A stretch of 6,072 nucleotides of DNA from Planctomycetota bacterium (GCA_003644295.1 QNBZ01000090.1:1-6072), one strand, 5' to 3'. Positions 1 to 5,904 are shown, counted from the stretch's first letter. The notes: generated from the sequence alone by a model not told the origin. A program made the numbers and translations.

Positions 1-134
1 AAATCGAAGCTCTTAATTTTTGAGCGGCCGAAAGCCGCCCTTTTGCGCTCGTCTATTGCGATGTGTTGGATGCGATTGTCAATTAACCAACTCTGAAAAG
101 CTCGCTCGTAGTGATTGCGCGAGGAATCTTTCAT
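1..134 (-). CDS. Conserved hypothetical protein, N-terminal 44 residues only
   Basis: This is the beginning of a gene that runs off the left edge of the window. The ATG at 134-132 directly follows the hisS stop codon (TAA at 137-135), so it is very probably co-transcribed and translationally coupled with hisS; I see no Shine-Dalgarno sequence of its own. The visible protein starts MKDSSRNHYERAF, continues with SWLIDNRIQHIAIDERKRAA, and ends KIKSFD. The pattern HYExAF, then I-x-A-x-DE-x-x-R-A, then KSFD resembles a conserved hypothetical family that I remember from planctomycetes. I suspect that family has a nuclease-like PD-(D/E)XK fold, with the catalytic part further downstream and not visible here. 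The coding nature is supported by the open frame across the whole available stretch and the tight junction. The family link is a recollection and is not proven by these 44 residues; no function should be assigned. Confidence 0.6.
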   Translation of the reverse strand, partial: MKDSSRNHYERAFQSWLIDNRIQHIAIDERKRAAFGRSKIKSFD

Positions 135-1412
135 TTAAACTAAAGATTTGAGTTCCGCGAAGAATTTGTCAACTTCAATCGTTTTCTGCTCACCCGCTAC
201 CATATCTTTGACGAGAAGTTGATTATCCTTAAACTCCTCGCCAATAATTATACACTTTTGGGCGTTTTGGTCTGATGCCTGTTTAAGCTGTTTGCTTAAT
301 TTAACGGCCTTGTAACTGAAATTCGAAGCAAAGCAGTTTGAACGCAATCTCATCGTTACTTCAATAACTGCGTCTCTAAAGCTCTCATCTACGCATGCAA
401 CAAAATAGTCCAGTTGCTGCGGCCTGGTTTTGAGTAATCCCTTTTCTTCAAGCAATATACTCAACACACAATCACCTATACCGAAGCCGGTAGCTGGTAT
501 ATCCGTGCCACCGAACTGCTTCAGCAAGTCATCGAATCTGCCGCCGCCGCCGATAGCGCGAAGCTCGCTGGCTTTATCGTAAATCTCAAACACAATGCCG
601 GTATAATAGGCCAGACCACGAACAACAGATGGGTCGAACTTACAATAGTCGCCAACACCCATTCTGTTTAGCCAATCCATCAACGTTACAATTTCATCAA
701 AAGCTTCCTGGCGTCCAAACATTTCCTCAATTTGTGAAATTGTCTCAAGCCCCATAAATGCCCGGATTTTACCTGCCATTTCGGAATCCGGAAGTTGCTC
801 ATTAAGCATTTTTTCAAAGGTCTCGGGCGGCAGTTTATTCTTTTTGTCAAGCAGAGCATACAACGAGTCCAGACTCTCCTTGGGAACGCCAATCTCTTTC
901 AGCACAGCCGCTAATAGTTTTCTGCTGGATATTTTCACTACAATATCATCCGGCGTCAATCCTACATCCCGCAGGTAATCCAGCGCACAGAAAATCACTT
1001 CCGCGTCGGCAAGCACGTCATCTACGCCGATTATGTCAATATTCCACTGGAAGAATTCGCGCAGCCGGCCTTTCTGTGGACGTTCAGCACGGCACAATCT
1101 CGGCACTGAAAACCATTTGATTGGCTTCGGCAATGAGTTGATTTGCTGATTTACCATCCTCGCTAAAGTAGGAGTGATTTCCGGCCTGATGGCCAGGTCG
1201 CGGCCACCTCTGTCTTTGAACGAAAAAAGCTGCTCGACAATTTCATCGCCGCTTTTTATTTGAAACATTTTCAGATACTCAAATATCGGCCCATCGTATT
1301 CCTCGAAGCCGTTGCGGACAGACACCTTCTTCCAGCCGTCAATCAGCCAGTTCCGAACGGCCATATCCGGCGGATAAAAATCTCTCGTCCCTTTTACCGG
1401 CGGTATCTTCAT
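135..1412 (-). CDS. hisS: Histidyl-tRNA synthetase (HisRS)
   Basis: This cytoplasmic class II aminoacyl-tRNA synthetase (425 residues, a normal bacterial length) charges tRNA-His with histidine using ATP. The N-terminus shows the family signature PPVKGTRDFYP (residues 4-14). RPEITPTLAR (76-85) belongs to the catalytic core. Motif 2 is CRAERPQKGRLREFFQ (107-122), with the ATP-binding arginine. The histidine-specific loops are RGLAYYTGIVFE (265-276) and GGGGRFDDL (288-296). Motif 3 is IPATGFGIGDCVLSIL (305-320). About 335-425 is the anticodon-binding domain. Having the full-length synthetase body and anticodon domain argues against HisZ, the shorter paralogue of histidine biosynthesis. RGLAYY has Ala where E. 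coli has Asp (RGLDYY), which I take to be subgroup variation. The ATG at 1412-1410 overlaps the upstream stop by one base (TAATG). An AAAGGG eight bases before the ATG is a plausible ribosome-binding site and lies in the octamer repeat. It is probably transcribed from the promoter near 1906-1934. Confidence 0.97.
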   Translation of the reverse strand: MKIPPVKGTRDFYPPDMAVRNWLIDGWKKVSVRNGFEEYDGPIFEYLKMFQIKSGDEIVEQLFSFKDRGGRDLAIRPEITPTLARMVNQQINSLPKPIKWFSVPRLCRAERPQKGRLREFFQWNIDIIGVDDVLADAEVIFCALDYLRDVGLTPDDIVVKISSRKLLAAVLKEIGVPKESLDSLYALLDKKNKLPPETFEKMLNEQLPDSEMAGKIRAFMGLETISQIEEMFGRQEAFDEIVTLMDWLNRMGVGDYCKFDPSVVRGLAYYTGIVFEIYDKASELRAIGGGGRFDDLLKQFGGTDIPATGFGIGDCVLSILLEEKGLLKTRPQQLDYFVACVDESFRDAVIEVTMRLRSNCFASNFSYKAVKLSKQLKQASDQNAQKCIIIGEEFKDNQLLVKDMVAGEQKTIEVDKFFAELKSLV

Positions 1413-1837
1413 TACTTTTTCCCTTTGTGCCTCTGTGTCTTTGTTCCTTTGTGCCTATTTCTTACTTTCCGCTTTTCCGTTACGTTGTTGTCGAATTTTA
1501 TTTTCATATATTCTTCCATTTGCTTATCGCTGGTAAAGTGCAGCTCGTAGTCGTATTCGCCCTCGCTGTAATCGCAATCTTTGGTGCTATACTCCCTGCA
1601 AATCCTCGGCCTTTTATTGTATATCTTGCAGCGGTAATCTTTTTCCGAGAGGTGCTTACATTTATTCTTGATGTTGATGTACCAATCGCCGTCTTCCACA
1701 AAAACAGTTATATCTTTATGGCACAGATACCATCTTATATCATCATAGTCTTCTTTGTCCTCCGGCGTTTCAATCGGCAGAGCAAAATATCGACAGCACA
1801 ATCCGGTACATTTACCACACTGATTCTTTTTTGCCAT
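1412..1837 (-). CDS. YkgJ-family cysteine-cluster protein (putative Zn/Fe-binding)
   Basis: This is a small soluble protein of 141 residues with nine cysteines and no signal peptide or membrane segment. The N-terminal CGKCTGLCC (7-15) is followed by Cys39, Cys60, Cys70, Cys80 in RPRIC, and Cys88. The arrangement CxxCxxxCC, then C-x-x-x-Y-x-x-RPxxC, is characteristic of the YkgJ / CxxCxxCC family (Pfam PF03692), thought to bind zinc or an iron-sulfur cluster. The biological role of the family is unknown, and a link to hisS is only positional. I chose the ATG at 1837-1835 because GGAG at 1850-1847 sits nine bases before it. A TTG five codons earlier (1852) would extend the protein by LEFVV, but the GGAG would then lie inside the gene. 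The last 16 residues or so (RNRHKGTKTQRHKGKK) are basic, repetitive and unlike the family; they are encoded by the octamer repeat at 1425-1456, so the ancestral protein probably ended near residue 120-125. The stop overlaps the hisS start. Confidence 0.88.
   Translation of the reverse strand: MAKKNQCGKCTGLCCRYFALPIETPEDKEDYDDIRWYLCHKDITVFVEDGDWYINIKNKCKHLSEKDYRCKIYNKRPRICREYSTKDCDYSEGEYDYELHFTSDKQMEEYMKIKFDNNVTEKRKVRNRHKGTKTQRHKGKK
1425..1456. repeat. Tandem octamer array, four units
   Basis: Four contiguous 8-base units read TTGTGCCT, CTGTGTCT, TTGTTCCT and TTGTGCCT on the plus strand (AGGCACAA-like on the minus strand); the first and last units are identical. A partial unit continues at 1421-1424 and gives the minus-strand AAAGGG. 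Because 8 is not a multiple of 3, the minus-strand translation repeats every 24 bases, giving HKGTKTQR then HKG. The array lies at the very end of the YkgJ-type gene and within 10-45 bases of the hisS start. Translated products of the same type (HKGTKTQ, or LCVFVPLC from the other strand) are, as I recall, common spurious-looking peptides in several bacterial genomes, which suggests a dispersed simple repeat rather than a protein motif. Confidence 0.8.
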
Positions 1838-1850
1838 AACAACAAACTCC
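1835..1850 (-). promoter_or_regulatory. Ribosome-binding site and start codon deciding the YkgJ-type start
   Basis: On the minus strand GGAG (1850-1847) is followed by nine bases and ATG (1837-1835). This places initiation at MAKKNQCGKC rather than at the upstream TTG (1852), which would put the GGAG inside the coding region. Confidence 0.65.
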
Positions 1851-1860
1851 AAACATATTA

Positions 1861-1911
1861 AACACTATACATCACACGCCAAACGCTGCGTGCCAAATGC
1901 TGAACACTATA
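1861..1911. repeat. Short direct repeats in the divergent intergenic region
   Basis: Two layers of direct repetition are visible. The 9-mer AACACTATA occurs at 1861-1869 and 1903-1911. Between the copies, CGCCAAACGCTG (1877-1888) and TGCCAAATGCTG (1891-1902) match at 10 of 12 positions. CACGC (1875-1879) and GCGTG (1888-1892) also form a 5-bp inverted repeat. Most of the block would lie in the leader of the minus-strand transcript, and the -10 box of the minus-strand promoter falls inside the second 9-mer copy. It could be operator-like, but it also resembles low-complexity dispersed sequence. Confidence 0.45.
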
Positions 1912-1934
1912 AGCTGTCTAATACCTACCGTCAA
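1906..1934 (-). promoter_or_regulatory. Sigma70-like promoter for the YkgJ-type gene and hisS
   Basis: On the minus strand a -35 element TTGACG (1934-1929) and a -10 element TATAGT (1911-1906) are separated by exactly 17 bases (1928-1912). Each box matches the consensus at five of six positions. Transcription would start near 1899, giving a leader of about 60 bases before the ATG at 1837. No other good promoter is visible between here and hisS, so this should drive the YkgJ-type gene, hisS and the hypothetical gene after it. Confidence 0.6.
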
Positions 1935-1967
1935 GAAATAGTAAATTGATTATTGACTATTTACTTG
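1932..1967. promoter_or_regulatory. Inverted repeat overlapping both divergent -35 regions (candidate operator)
   Basis: CAAGAAATAGT (1932-1942) and ACTATTTACTTG (1956-1967) are inverted copies apart from one extra base in the right arm. An alternative register gives a perfect 7-bp pair, AGTAAAT (1940-1946) with ATTTACT (1959-1965). The repeat overlaps the -35 box of the minus-strand promoter (1929-1934) and that of the plus-strand promoter (1953-1958). A dimeric regulator bound here could therefore affect both operons. The sequence is AT-rich, so chance palindromes are possible. Confidence 0.3.
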
Positions 1968-1981
1968 TGAACTCATAGACT
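1953..1981 (+). promoter_or_regulatory. Sigma70-like promoter for the hom / ApgM-family / lysC operon
   Basis: TTGACT (1953-1958) and TAGACT (1976-1981) are separated by 17 bases. The -35 box matches the consensus at five of six positions and the -10 box at four of six. Transcription would begin near 1988, leaving a leader of about 22 bases. That is too short for a lysine riboswitch, T-box or peptide attenuator, so any control should act at this promoter or on the enzymes. Confidence 0.45.
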
Positions 1982-2009
1982 ACGAGCCGTAATATATGGA
2001 ACAAAAAGT

Positions 2010-3332
2010 ATGGCTGAAAAAAATGTAAAAGTTGGACTTGTCGGATTTGGTACCATAGGTACTGGAGTCGCAAAGCTGATACTCGAAGATGCTGATTCAA
2101 TAGCAGCCAAGACCGGCCTGCGCCTTGAACTTGCCTGTGTTGTCGATACCGATACGCTGGCTCCCCGGCCGGTGAAGCTGCCGGACGGTGTTCTTACTGA
2201 TGATTTCAATAAGCTATTGAAAGACAATTCCATTAAAATAGGCGTTGAACTGGTCGGCGGAACAGACGCTGCGAAACAAATCCAGCTTAAAATGCTCGAA
2301 GCAGGTAAAGACGTTGTTACCGCCAATAAGGCCTTACTTGCCGAGTATGCCAATGAACTTTACAAAACCGCCCAGGCAAACAAGCGCTGTATCGCCTTTG
2401 AAGCAAGCTGTGCCGGCGGTATACCAATTATTTCAGCCATCAGAACCGGGCTTGCGGCAAACAACATCACTGCAATGTACGGCATAGTCAACGGAACCTG
2501 CAACTATATCCTCTCCAATATGACCTTGAAAAACGAAGATTTCTCCGAAGCATTAGCTGCGGCGCAAAAAAAGGGCTTTGCAGAAGCCGACCCTACGCTT
2601 GATATCAGCGGCGGCGACAGCGCCCACAAACTCGCAATTCTCGCTTCCATTGCTTTCGGATGCGAAATCAAGCTCGAAGATATTTTTGTCGAGGGCATTG
2701 AGGCAATCTCAAAAGATGATATTCGCTACGGCGGTGAAATGGGATATTGTCTAAAGCTGCTGGCGATAGGACAAAGAACCGAAAACAACAGGATATCGCT
2801 TCGGGTGCATCCTTCTTTCATAACCAAAGACAACCGACTGGCAAAAGTAGACGGCTCTTTTAATGCCGTCAGTATATTCGGCAGCGCCGTCGGGCAGGTA
2901 ATGTACTATGGCAGAGGCGCCGGAATGATGCCGACCGCAAGTGCCGTTGTCGCTGATATTATCGATGTTGCTCTTGGCAATTCCGCCACTACTTTCAGCC
3001 ACCTAAATTTGAAGCCGCGAAACGAAGTGGTACCGCTGATAGACAAAATCAGCACGCTCGTAAGCAGATTTTACATAAAGATAATGTGCAAAGACCAGCC
3101 GGGCGTAATAGCCCAATGGAGCAAAGTGCTTGCCGACCACCGGATAAGCATATCCGGCGCCTTGCAACACGAAGGTTACGGCCCTGACAACACCGTGCCG
3201 GTAGTAATTACAACTCATCCTACGCAACAAAAAAACGTTACCGCCGCATTAAAGGAGATGAAAAAACTGGATACAATCGGCGGCGAGCCGGTCTGCATAA
3301 GAATAGTTGATATACCGGAGGATTATGATTAA
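2010..3332 (+). CDS. hom: Homoserine dehydrogenase with C-terminal ACT domain
   Basis: This enzyme reduces aspartate-4-semialdehyde to homoserine with NAD(P)H, the branch step towards threonine and methionine. The 440 residues match the usual single-function length. The N-terminal Rossmann domain has GLVGFGTIGTGV (9-20), and TANKALLAEY (104-113) carries the conserved Lys107. The catalytic domain has EASCAGGIPI (131-140), NGTCNYILS (161-169) and GFAEADPTLDISGGDSAHK (189-207). Glu192, Asp203 and Lys207 have the same spacing as Glu208, Asp219 and Lys223 of the yeast enzyme, so it should be active. About 352-432 (FYIKIMCKDQPGVIAQWSKVLADH and onward) is an ACT domain, the usual site of threonine feedback inhibition. 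It is not fused to aspartate kinase, which is a separate gene downstream. The ATG at 2010 has only a weak ribosome-binding site (GGA at 1998-2000). The last 8 bases overlap the next gene. Confidence 0.97.
   Translation: MAEKNVKVGLVGFGTIGTGVAKLILEDADSIAAKTGLRLELACVVDTDTLAPRPVKLPDGVLTDDFNKLLKDNSIKIGVELVGGTDAAKQIQLKMLEAGKDVVTANKALLAEYANELYKTAQANKRCIAFEASCAGGIPIISAIRTGLAANNITAMYGIVNGTCNYILSNMTLKNEDFSEALAAAQKKGFAEADPTLDISGGDSAHKLAILASIAFGCEIKLEDIFVEGIEAISKDDIRYGGEMGYCLKLLAIGQRTENNRISLRVHPSFITKDNRLAKVDGSFNAVSIFGSAVGQVMYYGRGAGMMPTASAVVADIIDVALGNSATTFSHLNLKPRNEVVPLIDKISTLVSRFYIKIMCKDQPGVIAQWSKVLADHRISISGALQHEGYGPDNTVPVVITTHPTQQKNVTAALKEMKKLDTIGGEPVCIRIVDIPEDYD
3317..3327 (+). promoter_or_regulatory. 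Ribosome-binding site and overlapping start of the ApgM-family gene
   Basis: GGAGG at 3317-3321 is followed by three bases and ATG at 3325-3327, all inside the last codons of hom. The spacing is shorter than usual, but the match is strong and the resulting N-terminus (MIKYAIIIPDGAADEP) aligns well with the family. An upstream in-frame TTG at 3307 would add MIYRRI, would have no ribosome-binding site, and would put the GGAGG inside the gene. Confidence 0.7.
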
Positions 3333-4512
3333 GTACGCCATAATAATTCCTGACGGCGCCGCCGACGAGCCGCTCGAGCAGTTCGGCCAACAAACGGTAA
3401 TCGAAGCTGCTGAAACGCCGAATATGGACAAAATCAGCACCCAGGGCAGACAGGGCATTGTCCAGACAATTCCTGAAGATATGGAGGCCGGCAGCGACGT
3501 TGCACAAATGAGCCTGCTGGGATATAATCCTTTGCGGTATTATTCCGGCCGGGCGCCAATCGAAGCGGCAGCACGCAATATCGAACTGTCTGCAACCGAC
3601 TGGGTCTTCAGATGCAACCTGGTTACGATTGCCGATGGCAGAATGGCAGACCACAGCGCCGGACATATCTCAACCAAAGAAGCCGAGAAACTGATAAATG
3701 AACTGGACAAGCAGTTAAATAACAAAAAGTTTCATTTTTACACCGGCGTAAGTTACAGACATTTGCTTGTCTTCAAAGGCCTCGATTTCGATGTTCAGAC
3801 GTATCCGCCGCACGACTGCATAGGTACGACGATAGAAAAAGTTCTGCCTCGCGGCAAAAACGCCGAGGCGCTTATCGACTTGATGGCTCGCTCGCAGCAG
3901 TTCTTCGCAAACCACGATATTAACAAAGTCAGAAGGGACCTCGGCGAAAACCAGGTGAGCTCCATCTGGCTTTGGGGACAGGGCAAAAAGGCGCGAATGG
4001 ACAGCTTCCAAAAACGATTTGGCATCAAAGGCGCCGCTATCACCGCCGTTGACCTCGTAAGAGGTTTGTCGAAACTGGTCGGTTTTGACTTGATAGACGT
4101 GACGGGCGCTACCGGATTTGTCGATACCAACTACGAGGGCAAGGGCTATGCCGCAGTAGAAGCACTCGATAAATACGACCTCGTTTTTGTCCATATAGAA
4201 GCGCCGGATGAAGCATCTCACAACGGCAGCGCCGAGATGAAGAAAAAGGCAATTGAGCAAATCGATAAGCATATTGTCGGGCCGGTACTTGAAGCGCTCC
4301 AGGCCCGCGAAAACTGGCGGATACTTGTAATGCCAGACCATCCGACATACATAGGAAGCCGCGCTCATTCATCCGAGCCGGTCCCGTTTGCGATGGCTGG
4401 TACAAATGTCAGCGGCGTTTTGCACACAACTTTCAGCGAGGCCAACGCCGCCAAGTCAGGATTCAAGATAGACAACGGTTTCGAGCTAATGGAGTATTTC
4501 TTAAAAAGCTGA
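3325..4512 (+). CDS. apgM: ApgM-family metal-dependent phosphotransferase, proposed homoserine kinase
   Basis: This 395-residue protein belongs to the alkaline phosphatase superfamily. It is of the type annotated as archaeal cofactor-independent phosphoglycerate mutase, of which one bacterial group was proposed as homoserine kinase (TIGR02535). Visible elements are the metal-site IIPDGAADEP (7-16, Asp10), the phosphoacceptor segment AGSDVAQMSLLGYNP (55-69, Ser57 as likely nucleophile), YYSGRAPIEAAA (72-83), VHIEAPDEASHNG (289-301, Asp295 and His299) and VMPDHPT (335-341, Asp338 and His339) with His348. All expected catalytic and metal ligands are present. Lying between homoserine dehydrogenase and aspartate kinase, with an 8-base overlap and a 2-base gap, it most likely makes O-phosphohomoserine for threonine synthesis. 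The sequence proves the fold and family. The kinase role is inferred from context and from the family proposal, and the phosphate donor is unknown. A glycolytic mutase remains possible. No GHMP-type ThrB is present in the window. Confidence 0.9.
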   Translation: MIKYAIIIPDGAADEPLEQFGQQTVIEAAETPNMDKISTQGRQGIVQTIPEDMEAGSDVAQMSLLGYNPLRYYSGRAPIEAAARNIELSATDWVFRCNLVTIADGRMADHSAGHISTKEAEKLINELDKQLNNKKFHFYTGVSYRHLLVFKGLDFDVQTYPPHDCIGTTIEKVLPRGKNAEALIDLMARSQQFFANHDINKVRRDLGENQVSSIWLWGQGKKARMDSFQKRFGIKGAAITAVDLVRGLSKLVGFDLIDVTGATGFVDTNYEGKGYAAVEALDKYDLVFVHIEAPDEASHNGSAEMKKKAIEQIDKHIVGPVLEALQARENWRILVMPDHPTYIGSRAHSSEPVPFAMAGTNVSGVLHTTFSEANAAKSGFKIDNGFELMEYFLKS

Positions 4513-4514
4513 AT

Positions 4515-5753
4515 ATGTCAATAATTGTGCAAAAATTCGGCGGAACTTCACTCGCCGATGCAGAGAAGATTCGCCGGGCCGCTGAGCATGTTATTAAAGC
4601 GGTAAAAAACAACTATCAGGTTGTCGTGGTGGCTTCAGCACGCGGCAAACAGACCGACCAGCTTATCGCAGATGCGATGGAGCTTAATCCAAATCCGCCC
4701 AAACGCGAGATGGACCAGCTACTCAGCACCGGCGAACAACAATCGGTTTCGCTTTTCGCTATGGCTCTCGATGCCGCCGGTTATGACGCTATCAGTTTCA
4801 CAGGCAGCCAAATCCGAATGATTACAGACAGCGTCCACACAAAGGCGCAAATAAAAAGCATCGAAGCAGAGCGAATTCGTAAACAATTAGATAAAGGCAA
4901 AGTCGTTCTCGTTGCCGGCTTTCAGGGCATAGACGAAAATGAAAATATAACTACGCTCGGCAGAGGCGGCTCAGACACAACCGCCGTTGCAATCGCAGCT
5001 GCACTTGGGGCTGAACAGTGCGAGATTTATACCGATGTTGACGGAATCCACACAACCGACCCGAGAATATTCAAAAATGCCGCAAAAATGGAACAGATTA
5101 GTTATGATGAAATGCTCGAAATGGCGAGTCTCGGAGCTGGCGTTATGCACACGCGGGCAGTGGAGTTCGGCAAAAAATACAATGTCAAAATACACGTAAG
5201 AAACAGTAGCCAGCAAACAGAGGGAACAATGATTACTGCAGAGGAGTCGCAAATGGAAGGTGTAGTGGTCTCAGGAGCAACTATACAGAAAGATATGGCC
5301 AAGATAGGTCTTGTGGGCGTTGACAACGTCCCGGGCAATGCCGCAAAGGTCTTCGCTCATCTGGCGAACGCCAAAGTGATTGTCAACGACATCGTTCAAA
5401 CAGAACTCAGCGCCAAAAAGGCAAACCTGTCGTTCACAATCCACATCTCGGATTTGGCCGCAGCTAAAGAAGCTGTAGAGAAAATCAAGAAAGAAGTCAA
5501 CTGCGAAAAGGTTTTTATTCGCGAGGATATTGCTGAGATTTCCGTGATAGGCGTTGGTATGCGAACCCACTATGGCGTAGCTGATAAAATGTTCGGAGCT
5601 TTAGCAAAGGCCAGGGTGAACATCGATTCAATTACCACCAGTGAAATCCGCATCAGTTGCATCGTGGATGAGGACCAGGGCGAAAAAGCACTCAAGGCCG
5701 TTTCCGCCGCCTTCGATTTAGATAAGCCAGCCGAGCAACGAAAAACAAGCTAA
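4515..5753 (+). CDS. lysC: Aspartate kinase, monofunctional, with two ACT domains
   Basis: This enzyme phosphorylates aspartate with ATP to aspartyl-4-phosphate, the committed step for lysine, threonine and methionine. The 412 residues are close to the B. subtilis LysC type. The kinase domain (1 to about 240) shows VQKFGGTSLADAEKI (5-19), VVASARGKQTD (38-48), TGEQQSVSLF (72-81), TTLGRGGSDTTAVAIAAAL (146-164) and EIYTDVDGIHTTDPR (170-184). Two ACT domains follow at about 262-335 and 341-405; ITTSEIRISCIVDED (373-387) is the typical second ACT motif, and these domains normally bind lysine and/or threonine. SARGK has Arg where many homologues have Met (SAMGK), a small oddity. The ATG at 4515 lies two bases after the preceding stop and has no clear Shine-Dalgarno sequence, so initiation probably depends on coupling. 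A strong internal start lies at 5253. Confidence 0.97.
   Translation: MSIIVQKFGGTSLADAEKIRRAAEHVIKAVKNNYQVVVVASARGKQTDQLIADAMELNPNPPKREMDQLLSTGEQQSVSLFAMALDAAGYDAISFTGSQIRMITDSVHTKAQIKSIEAERIRKQLDKGKVVLVAGFQGIDENENITTLGRGGSDTTAVAIAAALGAEQCEIYTDVDGIHTTDPRIFKNAAKMEQISYDEMLEMASLGAGVMHTRAVEFGKKYNVKIHVRNSSQQTEGTMITAEESQMEGVVVSGATIQKDMAKIGLVGVDNVPGNAAKVFAHLANAKVIVNDIVQTELSAKKANLSFTIHISDLAAAKEAVEKIKKEVNCEKVFIREDIAEISVIGVGMRTHYGVADKMFGALAKARVNIDSITTSEIRISCIVDEDQGEKALKAVSAAFDLDKPAEQRKTS
5241..5255 (+). promoter_or_regulatory. Internal ribosome-binding site and in-frame start within lysC (beta subunit)
   Basis: GAGGAG (5241-5246), six bases, then ATG (5253-5255), in frame with lysC at codon 247. Initiation here would give a 166-residue protein (MEGVVVSGATIQ onward) consisting of both ACT domains. 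B. subtilis aspartokinase II and the Corynebacterium enzyme make exactly such a beta subunit of similar size from an internal start and assemble as alpha2beta2. The internal signal is clearly stronger than the one at the main lysC start. Confidence 0.6.
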
Positions 5754-5809
5754 CCGATGCTATATGCAGCTAAAGATTTTTTTGGTTAGTTCCGCAATCG
5801 TCCGGCCAC

Positions 5810-5833
5810 GGCGGGATGATTTCCCGTCCTTTT
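5810..5833 (+). terminator. Candidate intrinsic terminator after lysC
   Basis: GGCGGGA (5810-5816) pairs with TCCCGTC (5822-5828) around a 5-base loop, giving seven pairs including one G-U. It is followed by CTTTTA (5829-5834). It lies 57 bases beyond the lysC stop and would end the hom operon transcript. The U-run is short, so termination may be partial. Confidence 0.5.
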
Positions 5834-5877
5834 ATATAGTCCACGCACCGGAGTTCACCCACCGCCTTCTGTCAACT

Positions 5878-5904
5878 GGGGGAATTTTTCAAAAATCCCT
5901 TTTT
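5878..5904 (+). terminator. Second candidate intrinsic terminator
   Basis: GGG (5880-5882) and ATTTTT (5884-5889) can pair with AAAAAT (5891-5896) and CCC (5897-5899), with A5883 bulged and the innermost A-T pairs opening as the loop. A run of five T follows (5900-5904). The GC foot is short and most of the stem is A-T, so this is weaker structurally than the first hairpin but has a better T-tract. It may act as a backup. Confidence 0.4.

Noticed and set aside
135..1412. HisZ, the regulatory subunit of ATP phosphoribosyltransferase
   Set aside because: HisZ is a shorter HisRS paralogue without the anticodon-binding domain; here motifs 1-3, both histidine loops and a C-terminal domain are all present.
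1838..1852. TTG start at 1852 for the YkgJ-type gene
   Set aside because: The good GGAG would fall inside the gene and the added residues LEFVV are not part of the family; the ATG at 1837 is correctly spaced.
1427..1861. Plus-strand open frame of 144 codons opposite the YkgJ-type gene
   Set aside because: Its hydrophobic translation, starting MPLCLCSFVP, is the reverse reading of the octamer repeat and of the cysteine-cluster gene; the minus strand carries the true family motifs.
1982..2009. Lysine riboswitch, T-box or threonine attenuator ahead of hom
   Set aside because: The predicted leader is only about 22 bases, with no leader peptide or stable stem-loop, and there is only a 2-base gap ahead of lysC.
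3307..3324. TTG start at 3307 for the ApgM-family gene
   Set aside because: It has no ribosome-binding site, and the family N-terminus aligns from the ATG at 3325, which has GGAGG just before it.
3238..3666. Minus-strand open frame across the hom / ApgM-family junction
   Set aside because: It overlaps two well-supported plus-strand genes and its translation resembles no family.
3715..4368. Long minus-strand open frame (217 codons) opposite the ApgM-family gene
   Set aside because: It lies wholly inside a gene with intact catalytic motifs on the other strand, has no recognisable domain and has no ribosome-binding context; it is a shadow of codon bias.
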